Source of the DNA: Vigna angularis
Taxonomy: Eukaryota > Streptophyta > Magnoliopsida > Fabales > Fabaceae
Length of the DNA stretch: 64,000 nucleotides
Direction of reading: 5' to 3'
Assembly (NCBI RefSeq): GCF_016808095.1
Contig: NC_068974.1
Coordinates: 30,612,825 to 30,676,824, forward strand
Position numbers and translations under genes: made by a program. A model generated the notes under the pieces. The model saw only the letters and a list, made by a program, of their open reading frames with translations, searched no databases and had not been told where the DNA came from. The stretch's first letter is position 1. Each line of letters opens with the position of its first letter. Below, one piece after another: positions 12,160 to 22,123 of this stretch.

Positions 12160-13770
12160 TTAACAACTAGGTTCGTCTTTTTCATGCTCTACATTGAGAA
12201 ACTCAGTGCTTTTGGTGCTCTCGCTTCTTGAGGAAACGAGGTTGGTGCTTCCTCTTAGAGGCTGGTTTGGAAGAAGTGTGTCGGCCGGGAAATCGAAGCT
12301 CTGCCACAAAACAGTGTTGTCGGAGGAATCTTCGAGGAGTATGAGGTTGCCGGTGTCATACAAATGTAAGCGGACTTGTCTGGATGAGGTGGCGGTTGAT
12401 AATGGCATATTTTACCATGATTTCAATGTCGAATTGAGAGAAAATATCAACTATTTCTTAGCTTTTTGCCTTGTAAATCCTAGTTTTCTTTTAATTTCTT
12501 AAGTGGTTTCATCTTAAACTTTAATTATTCATTTTCATCACTAATCGCCATTGTTTAGTATGTTTTGGTCATTTACATCCAAGCTTGTATGCCAAACTGA
12601 AGATTGAAGAACCATATGAGCAAGAATGAAGGTAAAAGAAGAAGTTTTGTGAGCAAAGATAAATGCTGAAGCTGGGGTGCGATTGGCGTGCAGCTGAGCC
12701 CCATTCGTCCAGACTTGTTATAGTTGAGGTGCAGCTAGCATGCAGCTGAGCGCTAGCTCTCTGGAATGCTGCCGCTGGGGTGCAGCTAGCGTGCAGCCGA
12801 GCGGTGGCGACGCTGATGTGACAAATTTGGTTTATTTAGGGCTGAAACGCAAGGGGATCCACATCTTTTGCTGCCCAAACACGATTTCTCTCATTTGGAG
12901 CTCTTGGAGGCGAGTTAGGAGCTGTGGGAACAATCCTTCTTCACCCTTGGGTCTTCTTCCTTCTTCCATTTCCACCATTGTTGTAAGCTTGAGCTTTCCA
13001 TTCATGGAGGGCTAGTTTCATTGTTATTGGGGGATTGATGTAGCCACTGAACTCTTATGTAAACTACTGTGTTTTGAATGAATATATGCCTCTTTCATTG
13101 ATTGTTAGTGTTTAATTCCTTTTCTTAATGCTTGTTGTGAAGTTGCTACCCATGACATGAGTTTAGGGTTTGCTTGATATTGGGAAATGTTGAGTAAATC
13201 TGAACTTGGATTAAACACCTAAAGGAATAATATCTAGGGATAGAACTAGGACCTTTGGTTGTCTTAGATCTCAATTCTTAATGCGGAAATAATTGTTAGG
13301 TCTTCCAAGGGATTGAAGCCTAGTAAGGAACTCTAGGCTCTCTCTACCAAGGGATTGAGTTTGAGTAATTTGTAGATTGACATTGGCATATTAATGAAGA
13401 GGAAGTGATTTTCTATACATAAGAGTGAAGTAAGTGAAATCATACCCCCAACAATACCATTCCATATCATTTCTAATCTTTTCATTTCCAAGTGTTTGAC
13501 TATCTAAGATCACTTTTATCATTTATGTTTCATGTTTACTTTAATTGCACTAAAACCCAAATTATGAAGCATTCTTTAGTCTAAGTTAGTTGGAAATTAT
13601 ACGATTGTTTGGTGACACGAGTCTCTTGGGAAACGATATCCGGTCTTACCGGTTTTATTACTTGAAAAGATTTGGTATACTTGCCAAAGTCTCAACAGCG
13701 ATGTCAGTGGACCACACTTGCAACTGACCGGTGTCGGTGAGTATGAGGTTATCGGTTTGTAGTTGCTCAT
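12160..13770 (-). pseudogene. S-domain (B-lectin) receptor-kinase fragment, split by an LTR
   Basis: Reading on the minus strand, the part at about 13698-13770 gives NLILTDTGQLQVWSTDI. The reading then jumps across the solo LTR and resumes at 12396 with SSRQVRLHLYDTGNLILLED, then NTVLWQSFDFPADTLLPNQP and STNLVSSRS, degenerating near 12200. This is the bulb-lectin domain of G-type lectin receptor-like kinases, closest in feel to the ZmPK1-like group. Only about 80 residues of an extracellular domain of more than 400 are present, with no kinase domain. It lies inside MULE-type inverted arms, so it is probably a captured fragment and not a decayed resident gene. Confidence 0.75.
12397..13697 (+). 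mobile_element. Solo LTR, TGATAATG family (copy 1)
   Basis: The unit starts TGATAATGGCAT and ends CTCAACA. It is flanked by GCGGT (12392-12396) and GCGAT (13698-13702), a 5-bp TSD with one mismatch. It resembles the nested copy at 19618-21016 along its length, for example the shared TACTTGAA...CTTGCC end region and CTTAATGCGG. It has a GC-rich repeated stretch at about 12670-12800 (GGTGCAGCTAGCGTGCAGC-like units). No coding capacity is evident. Confidence 0.75.
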
Positions 13771-14385
13771 TTTTGAAAAAAAGACAATGTGACACATAGT
13801 TATGAACGAAGCTGGCATCACACGTGACTCGTCGTTAGTCACCTCACAGAAAATCTAACGTCATTGCTTTTTAATGACTAAAAATACGAGTTTCCAAACT
13901 AAAAAGACGAAAATCAACAAACCTTTCGAAGAGGGACGAAACCCAAAATAACATGATAGTTCAAGGGCTAAAAACATATTTAACCCTTTTTTAATTTTCT
14001 TGCAAGGTTTATATCATTTTGGACCTCTATTTCATTTTCTTTTCTTGGTTAATTTTGTTGTCCTGTTTCTCTTTGTTTTTAAGATTTCTTGTTGCTTAGA
14101 ATAAGATTTTCCAGATTTTATGTTTCCAGTTCATAATGGGATTTATTCTTGGTAATTAAATGTATAAAAATATACTATTAATTAGTAAAATAATATGATA
14201 AATTAATTAAAAATAATATTATTATATTAATGATATATATCTTCATACTGTATCTTGTCTCATTATTTATACAGTCATGTCAAAGAGTCCAAAGAATAAA
14301 TCAGGTTTCAACAAAAGTTTAATAAATAAAAATCCAAGGCTTTGTATGATTAAAATAAGACAATAGTTTTTGTATAACTGCACAA

Positions 14386-14496
<111 letters not shown>

Positions 14497-14774
14497 CGTT
14501 CATAGATATAAACAATTATTATATAAACTTGCATATGATATATTATCTTCTATATTTAATTAGTAATTATTTGAAGTTTTCTATTTTCTATTCAATCTCA
14601 TCTCCATGATAATTTTCTTATTCCAAAACTAAAAATGATGAAAAGAAACCCAGATTCATATACAGGAATAAGCGATGACATAATTGCAGATGACATAATT
14701 GCATCTTCGATTCTTTATAAATAAGAAATAATGAGTTGGACAATTATGACTTTGGAGTTCGTTGCCAACTTTTA

Positions 14775-15420
14775 TTTATTAAGAAACTGAAATCTGAATG
14801 TGAGGCAGAAGGACATGAGACTAAGTCTTTGAAAACTGAAGCAAAAGCTCACGAAAAGCAGTTGGAGGGTTTCTTATGGAGTATGATAGCTTCTTGGAAG
14901 ACAATCAGAGTCTTCGAATCAGTTGTAGGCCTTGAGAACTCTTTACAAATAATAAGAAGAACAAACTCTATTCTTTGCGTTTAACTCTTGTTTGAATGCC
15001 TCGTACTTCACATTTGTATATACTAAGAGTTTGAAACATATCAATCCTAGATTGAATGAACTTGGTGCACTTTAAGCTGTTCATATATTATGTATGAGTT
15101 TATTAGCCTATACTCATATTCTTCCTAATGATAAGATGATCAATATTCATTTTCAAAATTGATTTTTGAGTTATTATATTCATAACTGGGAAAATCAATG
15201 TAGATGAATCGAATTAGATAATGTTATGATTATAAGAGTGGTGAATTTACTTCGTTTCACAGAGTCTACTTTAACCATTTACTAATTCAATGTCTTGTTT
15301 AAATTGGCATTATTTTCTTTTATGAAATTTTGTAGATTAAATTATCACCTATCTGTGTATCTATTTTAATTTTATATCTATAAGTGCATTTGATTTGTCA
15401 TTTTAGAAACCGTCTTTAGT
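14775..15420 (+). pseudogene. Duplicated 3' end of the BAP31-like gene
   Basis: The first 200 bp match the coiled-coil end of exon 2 at 9415-9600: KKLKSECEAEGHETKSLKTE against KKLESECETKGHEAKSLETE. A one-base deletion after EGFL shifts the frame, and the original stop is lost. The match then continues through the 3' flank. No membrane segments or exon 1 are present, so it encodes nothing functional. It lies about 5.3 kb downstream of the intact gene in the same orientation, with the Pack-MULE in between. Confidence 0.75.
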
Positions 15421-15968
15421 TTTTTAAAGTTGTAAAACAAAAGACTTGATGGGCAGGTCCATAATTATAGGCTTTTGGTTCAAAATCATGATTTTGAAAG
15501 GATAAAAACGTTTTCCCCATTAGTTCTAGTCGGAAAACACCATTGTCCGAAAACAGAAAACGTCGTGAACTGATTTTGGTTTATTTTTAATTAATCTTTT
15601 TCAAAAATAAAGTGATTTTGAACGGAAAAAACTAACTGATGTTGAATGAGAAATTGTAGCTGAAACTGTTTTGTTTTTTTAAAGAAAACCGTTTCTAAAA
15701 CAACGTGAAAAGGGAATGAAATGACCATTGGTCTTATAAATGCTTCTCACAATCATTACGATTTACAGTTACTAGTGAGCCCTAGCACATCTCATTTCAC
15801 GTGACAGATGTTGATTCTTCAGATACGTTTAACAAGAGAAAAAAGATATAGCCTATGCTCTTTTTACCTTCTTTTTTATTGTTACCATTAACTTTGACTC
15901 ACATAACTCATGGAATGAGAAATCATTAAACAAACAGCCTCTGCTTTAAACGTAATTTTTAACTCTGC
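15421..15968. other. Intergenic DNA upstream of dirigent gene 1
   Basis: No coding sequence is visible. The last 200 bp probably contain the promoter of the dirigent gene. A CACGTG core occurs near 15799 (TTTCACGTGACAG), a G-box-like site that could bind bZIP or bHLH factors. Its relevance is an inference. Confidence 0.4.
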
Positions 15969-15975
15969 TATAAAT
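15969..15975 (+). promoter_or_regulatory. TATA box of dirigent gene 1
   Basis: TATAAAT lies 62 bp upstream of the start codon, which places transcription start near 16000 and gives a leader of about 30 bases. Position and sequence fit a plant TATA promoter. Confidence 0.7.
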
Positions 15976-16030
15976 CCCCTCAAACTTCACAATTCAAAAT
16001 TCATCTCAAACATCAGTAATAACAAAAGAA

Positions 16031-16552
16031 ATGGCATCATCCAAATTCTTCTCCTTCTCAATACTCTTGCTATCCACAACAGTGCTTTACGTAACTGAAG
16101 CCCAAGAGTCTCTTCCAAAAACCATGGTTTTGTATCTCCAAGAAACAGTAAAAGGACCCAACTCAACCGTTTCTCCGATCATTGGCCTCACCGGAAAAGA
16201 TTGGTCCTTCCACCAATTCGGAACCATATTTGCAGTGGACGACCCTGTCATGGTGAGCCCAAACCAATTTTCCTCTGTAGTGGGCCGGGCCCAAGGCCTG
16301 CTTGTAGTGTCGGCCCAGGATGGGGCCAATATGTTTGTTTCACTTTCAATTGTGTTTACGAACTTGCAGTACAGTGGTAGCAGTATAGAGATCCAAGGCG
16401 TTAGTCGTCAGTCTGAGAAGTACAGAGAACTCTCTGTAGTCTCTGGAACTGGCAAATTTCGATTTGTAAAGGGCTATGCTGGATTTCAGACCACATCCTA
16501 TGATGCCCAAACTTCACATTCCACCATCTCTTTGACTTTAACTTTCCAATGA
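16031..16552 (+). CDS. Dirigent protein 1 (173 aa, single exon)
   Basis: This is a secreted dirigent-family protein. These act in the cell wall and direct stereoselective coupling of phenoxy radicals in lignan or lignin-related chemistry; the substrate here is unknown. Residues 1-24 form a signal peptide ending VTEA. The domain shows the usual landmarks: MVLYLQETVKGPNSTV with a glycosylation sequon at Asn44, FGTIFAVDDPV (Asp70-Asp71), GRAQG at 85-89, ELSVVSGTGKFRFVKGYA, and a final beta strand. Length and lack of introns fit the family. A TATA box lies at 15969 and a poly(A)-signal-like AATAAA at 16578. A paralogue lies at 61914 on the same strand, so the two are probably parts of one expanded cluster. 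Confidence 0.93.
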   Translation: MASSKFFSFSILLLSTTVLYVTEAQESLPKTMVLYLQETVKGPNSTVSPIIGLTGKDWSFHQFGTIFAVDDPVMVSPNQFSSVVGRAQGLLVVSAQDGANMFVSLSIVFTNLQYSGSSIEIQGVSRQSEKYRELSVVSGTGKFRFVKGYAGFQTTSYDAQTSHSTISLTLTFQ

Positions 16553-16577
16553 TCTTCACCATATTTGGATTTCTAAT

Positions 16578-16583
16578 AATAAA
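16578..16583 (+). terminator. Poly(A) signal-like AATAAA after dirigent gene 1
   Basis: AATAAA occurs 26 bp after the stop codon. It is a reasonable near-upstream element, though plant polyadenylation signals are loose. Confidence 0.45.
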
Positions 16584-16599
16584 CTCATGTTTGCTTCTT

Positions 16600-17183
16600 A
16601 ATGGTGTATCAAACCACAAACCCCAAAATTTATGTCTTACCCACAACGCTTAAGAAATTGGAAAATGTTTTTTTAACCACTTCTTGATTAAATTTATGAT
16701 TTTGGTATGTTAATTACGTTTAAAACAACTCTAAACAAATTAAATGAAAGATGTAGTAAATGGAAAAATCTGACGGGAATGGACAAATATTTGTAAGTTC
16801 TATATCGATTAGAGACATAGTCAATTTATAATATATAGGTGGATACAAATCTTATTTTATAAACCGATTTTGTAAGATTAAGAATTTACTTTTTATATTT
16901 TTAAAACCACAGCGATGATGACATTATTGTGAAAATATTACTGAATATTATAGTAACATGACTAATAATTATATTTATAGGATTCATATTATTGAATTTA
17001 GAGAGAATGGAGTATTGAATTTAGAGAGAATGGAGTGTTGGTATAAAAATTTTTTTAGGTAACTTCAGTTATTTTTTTTTAATGGTTTCTTTTATTTATT
17101 TACTTTTGAATAATTGAAGTTGGTTAACTAAAGTTTCTGAATCTTTCTCCATGTATTTGGAATTTAAATAAGATTAGAATATA
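16600..17183. other. AT-rich intergenic DNA
   Basis: No gene is visible. A tandem duplication of about 23 bp lies at about 16994-17039, containing ATTGAATTTAGAGAGAATGG twice. The stretch ends at the target site of the gypsy element. Confidence 0.6.
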
Positions 17184-17188
17184 GTTTA

Positions 17189-17696
17189 TGTTACTATCGA
17201 GGACGGGCACCCGATCAAGAAGGTTTGGACAATGCCGAGCAGGTGGAAGTAAGGCTAATATGTCCGATCGGGTGTTCCGGCCTAATATGTCCGATCGGAT
17301 CTATTAAGCGTAATATGTCCGGTCGGACAGATGTCTAAAACTGTGGGCTGGAGACAGCAGTTGAAGGCTCATGAATGTGTAGTTAATGAGGTAACGGTCA
17401 TTGTCGAGTATTTAAGATGTGCATTGAAAGCCATTAAAAGGTAAATTAATGGGTAATATTCTCTGAAATCATATAAATAGCAGTCAAAGGAGAATGTAAA
17501 CTCTCTGTTCTTTGATAATTATATAGACTTGCAAGAGCCCATTCTGACTTGAGCGTCAGAGTGTTTGCTGCAGGTCAACCCATTTGCGTTGAGAACAAGT
17601 GCGAGGAGAGCGAAGGTAGAAGGACCGATCAGGTGAGGAGGAGTGTTTCCGGGCAGAGGCAGCAGGAGTTTTCCCCGGTCCTATTCAGCAGAAACA
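17189..17696 (+). repeat. 5' LTR of the gypsy element
   Basis: It starts TGTTACT and ends GCAGAAACA. It carries repeated AATATGTCCGATCGG units near 17256-17325 and a TATA-like CATATAAATAGC near 17470, which probably sets transcription start in the LTR. It differs from the 3' LTR by substitutions and a 3-bp indel. Confidence 0.9.
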
Positions 17697-17717
17697 TTTT
17701 GGCGCCCACCGTGGGGC
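17697..17717 (+). other. Primer-binding site region
   Basis: Directly after the 5' LTR comes TTTTGGCGCCCACCGTGGGG, the position and type of sequence used as tRNA primer-binding site in plant Tat/Athila-type gypsy elements. I did not assign the tRNA. Confidence 0.65.
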
Positions 17718-17753
17718 CGAGGATCGTTGAAGACAACCTTTACGACTGTAAGG

Positions 17754-19594
17754 ATGGAGCAAGACCCGACATCGTTTTTACAGGAGATGAGAAGGAGAAT
17801 GGAGGCAATGTAGGTGGAAATTGAAACCCTTAGGGCTGAGCGTGATGCGGCCAGAGGGGCACAAGCTAATCGTCCATCTTCCGCACGCGCCCAAACACTG
17901 CCAATTGTAGAGATGCCAAAAACCGAGCCAGACTCAGAAGAGGACACATATCCCATTCCTGATAGTTATTATCAGAGAGAGGAGCAGAGTGAGGTTGGCT
18001 CGCAACGGACCGCAAACCGTCCGGCCCCAGCCGGTCGGGCAAGAGCGTTGCATCCGTTCACAGCTGCAATCATGGAAGAGCAGATTCCGGAGAGAGCATT
18101 CCCGACCTTGGAGAAGTATGATGGGTCAGGTGATCCGGAGGAGCATTTGAGATCCTTTGTTGACGCCATGACTATTTACTCGCCTAGGGAGAATGTGTGG
18201 TGCAGAGTTTTTTCCTTGTCAATAAAGGGAGAAGCGTTATCATGGTTCCACTCGTTGAGGCCTCGAACCATCAATAACTTTGCCACTTTAAGAGATATGT
18301 TCGAGCGACAGTTTTCGGCTGGTAGGGCGCAAAATTTGATGTATCTGGAGTTAACTAACATAAAACAGGAGAAAGGAGAGAGTCTCAGGGACTTCATGGA
18401 TAGGTTCAATAGAACTGCACGACAAGTAAGGGGAGTAGGCAAGAAGTTTACTATCAGTACTCTGGCTACTGCGTTAAGGCCTTCCCCATTTGCCAATAAC
18501 TTGTTTGTAGAGCCCCCGTTAACCCTAGACGAATTCAAGAGAGGGCCGCTCGGTTCATCAGAATAGAAGAAATGAGGGCAGTCCAGAGGAGACAACAAGA
18601 GCAAAGCGCGAGTTTAGGGCAGGAGAAAAAGGAGGGCAAGAAACCGTTCGTACCGGACGAGCGGTCGAAGGGCCAGAGGTACAGAGATGGCCCGAAAGGG
18701 GCTAGGTACGAAAGGTACACCCCGCTGAACACGCCAAGGGCTAGAGTGTTGGAAGAGGCCCTGAATGCAGATCTGATAAAGGTAAGACCCTCCCGGTCAT
18801 CACCCAAGGCAGATGGAACTAAACATTGTACCTATCATCTAAACATAGGGCATAACACCGAGGACTGCACGGTGTTGAAGGATAAGGTGGAAGAACTGAT
18901 CCGAGCGGGTCATCTGAGGAAGTTTGTTAAGGAGGAACGAAAGACGAGAAGTCCACCCAGGAGGGCTAGGGTGGAGCGAAGTGATAGGAGAGAGGACAGG
19001 CGTCCCGACCGTAGGCGGAGTAGAAGTCGCAGCCATGACCGATCGTTGCGAGGAACGATAAACACCATTTCGGGCAATTTTGCGGGAGGGTCGTCGGTGT
19101 TTGCGAGGAAGAGAAACCTGAGGGAGCTTAAAAGTGTCCACAGGGTAGATGTGAGAAAGCGCTCTATGCCGCCAATCACGTTTACGAATGAGGATTTCCA
19201 CGCTCCCGATCCAGATGAGGACGACCCGATGGTAATAACGGCGGTCATTGTCCGGTATAGCGTGGAAAAAGTGTTGGTGGACCAGGGCAGCTCTGTTAAC
19301 ATTCTGTATTGGAAAACGTTCTAGCATATGGACATATCCGAAGATCTGATCGCCCCGTACAACGAACAGATAGTAGGATTTTCGGGGGAAAGAGTAGATA
19401 CAAGAGGATATGTGGACCTTAGAACATGCTTGGGAACTGAGTGGAGTAAAGAGGTAAAAACCAGGTTTTTGCTAGTGGACGCGAGTACCTCTTATAATGT
19501 GCTGTTAGGACGACCATGTCTGAACACATTCGGGGCAATTGTTTCCACACCCCATCTCACGCTCAAGTTTCCGTTGGACAATGGAACTATATGA
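17754..19594 (+). pseudogene. gypsy gag and protease, decayed
   Basis: The likely start is ATG 17754, 57 bp after the LTR, with an in-frame TAG at 17811. The capsid-like part (17814-18540) has AFPTLEKYDGSGDPEEHLRS and SLSIKGEALSWFHSL. A one-base shift near 18543 moves the frame to RAARFIRIEEMRAVQRR. A basic region follows, then a zinc-knuckle-like C-x2-YH-x3-GH-x4-C (about 18828-18869), an Arg/Ser-rich stretch, and the protease box VLVDQGSSVNILYW (about 19272-19315). Another stop, TAG at 19322-19324, breaks the protease. The rest, up to LGRPCLNTFGAI, runs to 19594. At least three disabling changes are visible. Confidence 0.85.
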
Positions 19595-19617
19595 ACCGTT
19601 CGGTCCGATCAGAGGAT

Positions 19618-21016
19618 TGATAATGCTAAATTTTACCATTATTTAAGCATCATTTTAGTAGCAAAATCAACTCCTTTCTAACTTATAACTTGTTAAATCC
19701 TCTTCTTTTGTCTTGTTTTCTAAATAAATGTGTTTTTGGCTACTTTGATGTACTTTCATCAATAATCCCTTATTTTGTAGCTAAAAATGTGCTTGGAAGG
19801 GTCTCTAATAATGTCTAAGGCTGAACCAACCACTAGAAGCAAGCAGATCTGCGTAAAAAGTGAAAATGATACAGTGCTGAAAAGTCAGGCCGGGCCCCCT
19901 TGGGTCAGGGGGCGCCCAGCGCCACCTGCACAGAAGCCAGTTTCTGCACAGAAGCCAGTTTTTGTGTGCTGGTCGCGCCCGGGCGTGACAGAGGGGCGCC
20001 GGGTGCGACTTTTTGCGAGAAGCTCGCGCCCGGGCGTGAGAAATGGGGCGCCGGGCGCGACTTTTTCCGAGAGGCTCGCGCCCGGGCGCGACTGAGAGGG
20101 CGCCGAGCGCGACTTTTGCTGATGTGTCAGATCCAGCTTATTTAACCATAAAACGCGAAGGGGTTTGGGTCTTTGGTTCTTTCGAGGTGCGATTTCGCGG
20201 CTGGAGCTCATGGAGGGCGCGAGGAGCGTGTGGGAACATCTCCTCCTCTTCCTTTGGGTCTCCTTTTTCTTCCATCTTCCATGTTTGTAAGCTTTAGGGT
20301 TCTCCATGGAAATGGAGACCCAAACCCATCTTGTTAGGGATTAGTTGTAGCCTTTGAATTCTTGTGTAATTGTTGAATGATTTGATTATATATATGTCTT
20401 TTCTATCAATTGCTAGTATTCTTGTTTCCGATCTTAAAGCTTGCATGTAATGGGGACGTTCATGATTTGATTTTGGGGTTTTATGGATTATGGGGACGTA
20501 AGATGAAACCTTGAACTGAAATAAGAGTCCTTGTGGTTCATTGATTCTAGGAATGGAAGATGATTCACATGTTGTCTTAGATCCTAGTTCTTAATGCGGG
20601 TTTTGCTTGTTAGATTGTCCAAGGGATTGGAGTTTGATAAGGAAAACCTAGGCTCTTTCACCTAAGGGATTAGGGCTAGAGTGTTTTAGTGGATTGACTT
20701 TAGTAAATTAATAGAGAGGAGATGAAATTGGTCATACACAAGAGTGCATTGGTGAAAACTAACCTTAACAATGCCATTTCATACCATTTCCAGTCTTTTC
20801 CATTTCCAAGTGCCTTTAATACCAAAGTCCAACCTTGTAATTATGTATGAATTTACATTTCTGCACTTGTTTTGTAAATTGATGTTATGTTATTGAGTCT
20901 ATGTGAGTTGTTAATCGCACAATTCTCTAGTATTACGAGTCTCTTGGGAAAACGATACCCGGTCTTACCGGTTTATTACTTGAACGATTCAGTGCACTTG
21001 CCGAATTTGACCAACA
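19618..21016 (+). mobile_element. Solo LTR, TGATAATG family (copy 2), nested in gypsy
   Basis: It starts TGATAATGCTAA and ends GACCAACA, with a perfect TSD AGGAT at 19613-19617 and 21017-21021. Removing it rejoins the gypsy reading frame. It is the same family as 12397-13697. It contains a GC-rich array at about 19960-20120 of roughly 57-bp units built around CTCGCGCCCGGGCGTGAG and GGGCGCCGGGCGCGACTTT. No coding sequence is evident. Confidence 0.85.
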
Positions 21017-21021
21017 AGGAT

Positions 21022-21700
21022 CGCGCGAGAATGTTATATGGCTGGATTGAAGGTTCACCTATCGTCGTCAGATCCACCCAGCCGACATAGGAGAAGACGA
21101 TCGGAGGTAGCCATGGCAGATCTAGACCCATGGACTAATACTGACGATCGGATAGAACCAATGGGAGAGATAAAGCCCTTCAGCCTTGGGCGGAAGGAGG
21201 AGCAGGTTACTACCATCGGAAGTGATTTAGAGGAAGATCAGGCCAGATTTATAGGCGCTGAGTTGAAGAAAAACCAAGACTTATTTGCTTGGACTGCAGC
21301 TGATATGCCAGGAATCCACCCAAAGGTTATGTCGCACAAGTTGGCATTGTTCAAAGAGGCCCGACCGGTTGCTCAAAAGAAGAGAAGATTGTGGGAAGAG
21401 AAGCGCTCGGCAGTGGCAGTCGAGGTAGCAATGATCCGAGCAGAGTCTAAGAAGAGAGTGCTGGCAAGGCGTTACAACACCAAGGTCAGGCCGCGACAAT
21501 TTGTTGAAGGAGATCTTGTGTGGAGAAAAACGGCTGAGGCCCGACGAAACCGATCGGCGAGAAAATTAGCCGCGAATTGGGAAGGCCCCTTCAAAGTGGT
21601 GGAAAGCTTACAAAATGGAGCGTACCGCTTGGAGCAATTGACGGAAAAGGCTATACACAATACATGGAACGCATCCCATTTAAAGTTTTATTTTAGCTAA
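21022..21700 (+). pseudogene. gypsy pol remnant: protease/RT linker fused to integrase C-terminus
   Basis: The first part (to about 21420) resembles the linker before reverse transcriptase: ELKKNQDLFAWTAADMPGIH, then SHKLALFKEARPVAQKKRR and the start of RT. From about 21430 it continues in frame as the end of integrase: RRYNTKVRPRQFVEGDLVWR, then NWEGPFKVVESLQNGAYRLE and the closing NTWNASHLKFYFS. The RT active site, RNase H and the integrase zinc-finger and catalytic core are all missing. The join is in frame, and the product of 220 residues or so would have no enzymatic domain. Confidence 0.85.
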
Positions 21701-21774
21701 GAGCTTTGTACTCATTATTCCATATCAATAATACATTATGTTTATCACACGAAATTTTCATCATGTCTTAACAG

Positions 21775-21945
21775 CCGAGCGGGTGAGGCAGGTTTCTTTT
21801 GTGAACTCTCACCTTGGTCTTAGGGCACGCTTCTAGAGAGCTCCTAAGACCTAAACCGAGCGGGTGAGACATATTTCTTTGGTGAACTCTCACCTTGGTC
21901 TTAGGACACGCTTCTAGAGAGCTCCTAAGACCTAAACCGAGCGGA
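21775..21945 (+). repeat. Tandem duplication of about 85 bp in the gypsy element
   Basis: Two units in tandem each contain CCGAGCGGGTGAG, GTGAACTCTCACCTTGGTC, ACGCTTCTAGAGAGCTCC and TAAGACCTAAA. A third partial start, CCGAGCGGAACTC, follows. It lies between pol and the antisense ORF, where Tat elements often carry variable repeats. Confidence 0.85.
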
Positions 21946-22123
21946 ACTCTTACGAGGCAAACCAAGCACGAAGCGAAAAGGCTATGCGCGAAAAGACAAG
22001 TAAAACAGGAAAATGCAATAGACATGGAGAAAGCAAAATGGCAAAAGGACCTTGTATTTTCATTAATTTCAAAAATTCATTACAAGTGAAGTTCAAAAGC
22101 GGTAAAATCCTAGGTCTAAACAC

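Larger units (their letters stand above)
11305..13986. mobile_element. Pack-MULE-like element with captured gene pieces
   Basis: The left arm (about 11320-11512) and right arm (about 13765-13970) are inverted copies of each other over nearly 190 bp. Shared landmarks are TTTTGTCCTTCTTCGAAA-like, AGTTTGGAAACT, GTTAGATTTTCTGTGA and GTGACTAACGAC. The right terminus reads inward GGGTTAAATATGTTTTTAG, a motif I know from legume Mutator-like termini. The left terminus is degraded, so no 9-bp TSD was found. Between the arms lie a receptor-kinase fragment and unidentified sequence. There is no transposase. The element was split later by the solo LTR at 12397-13697. Confidence 0.65.

Noticed and set aside
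18535..19327. Several long minus-strand frames across gag
   Set aside because: They overlap the clearly recognisable gag-protease on the plus strand and show no domains, so they are shadow frames. This differs from 22124-24145, where the antisense strand has the protein-like signal.
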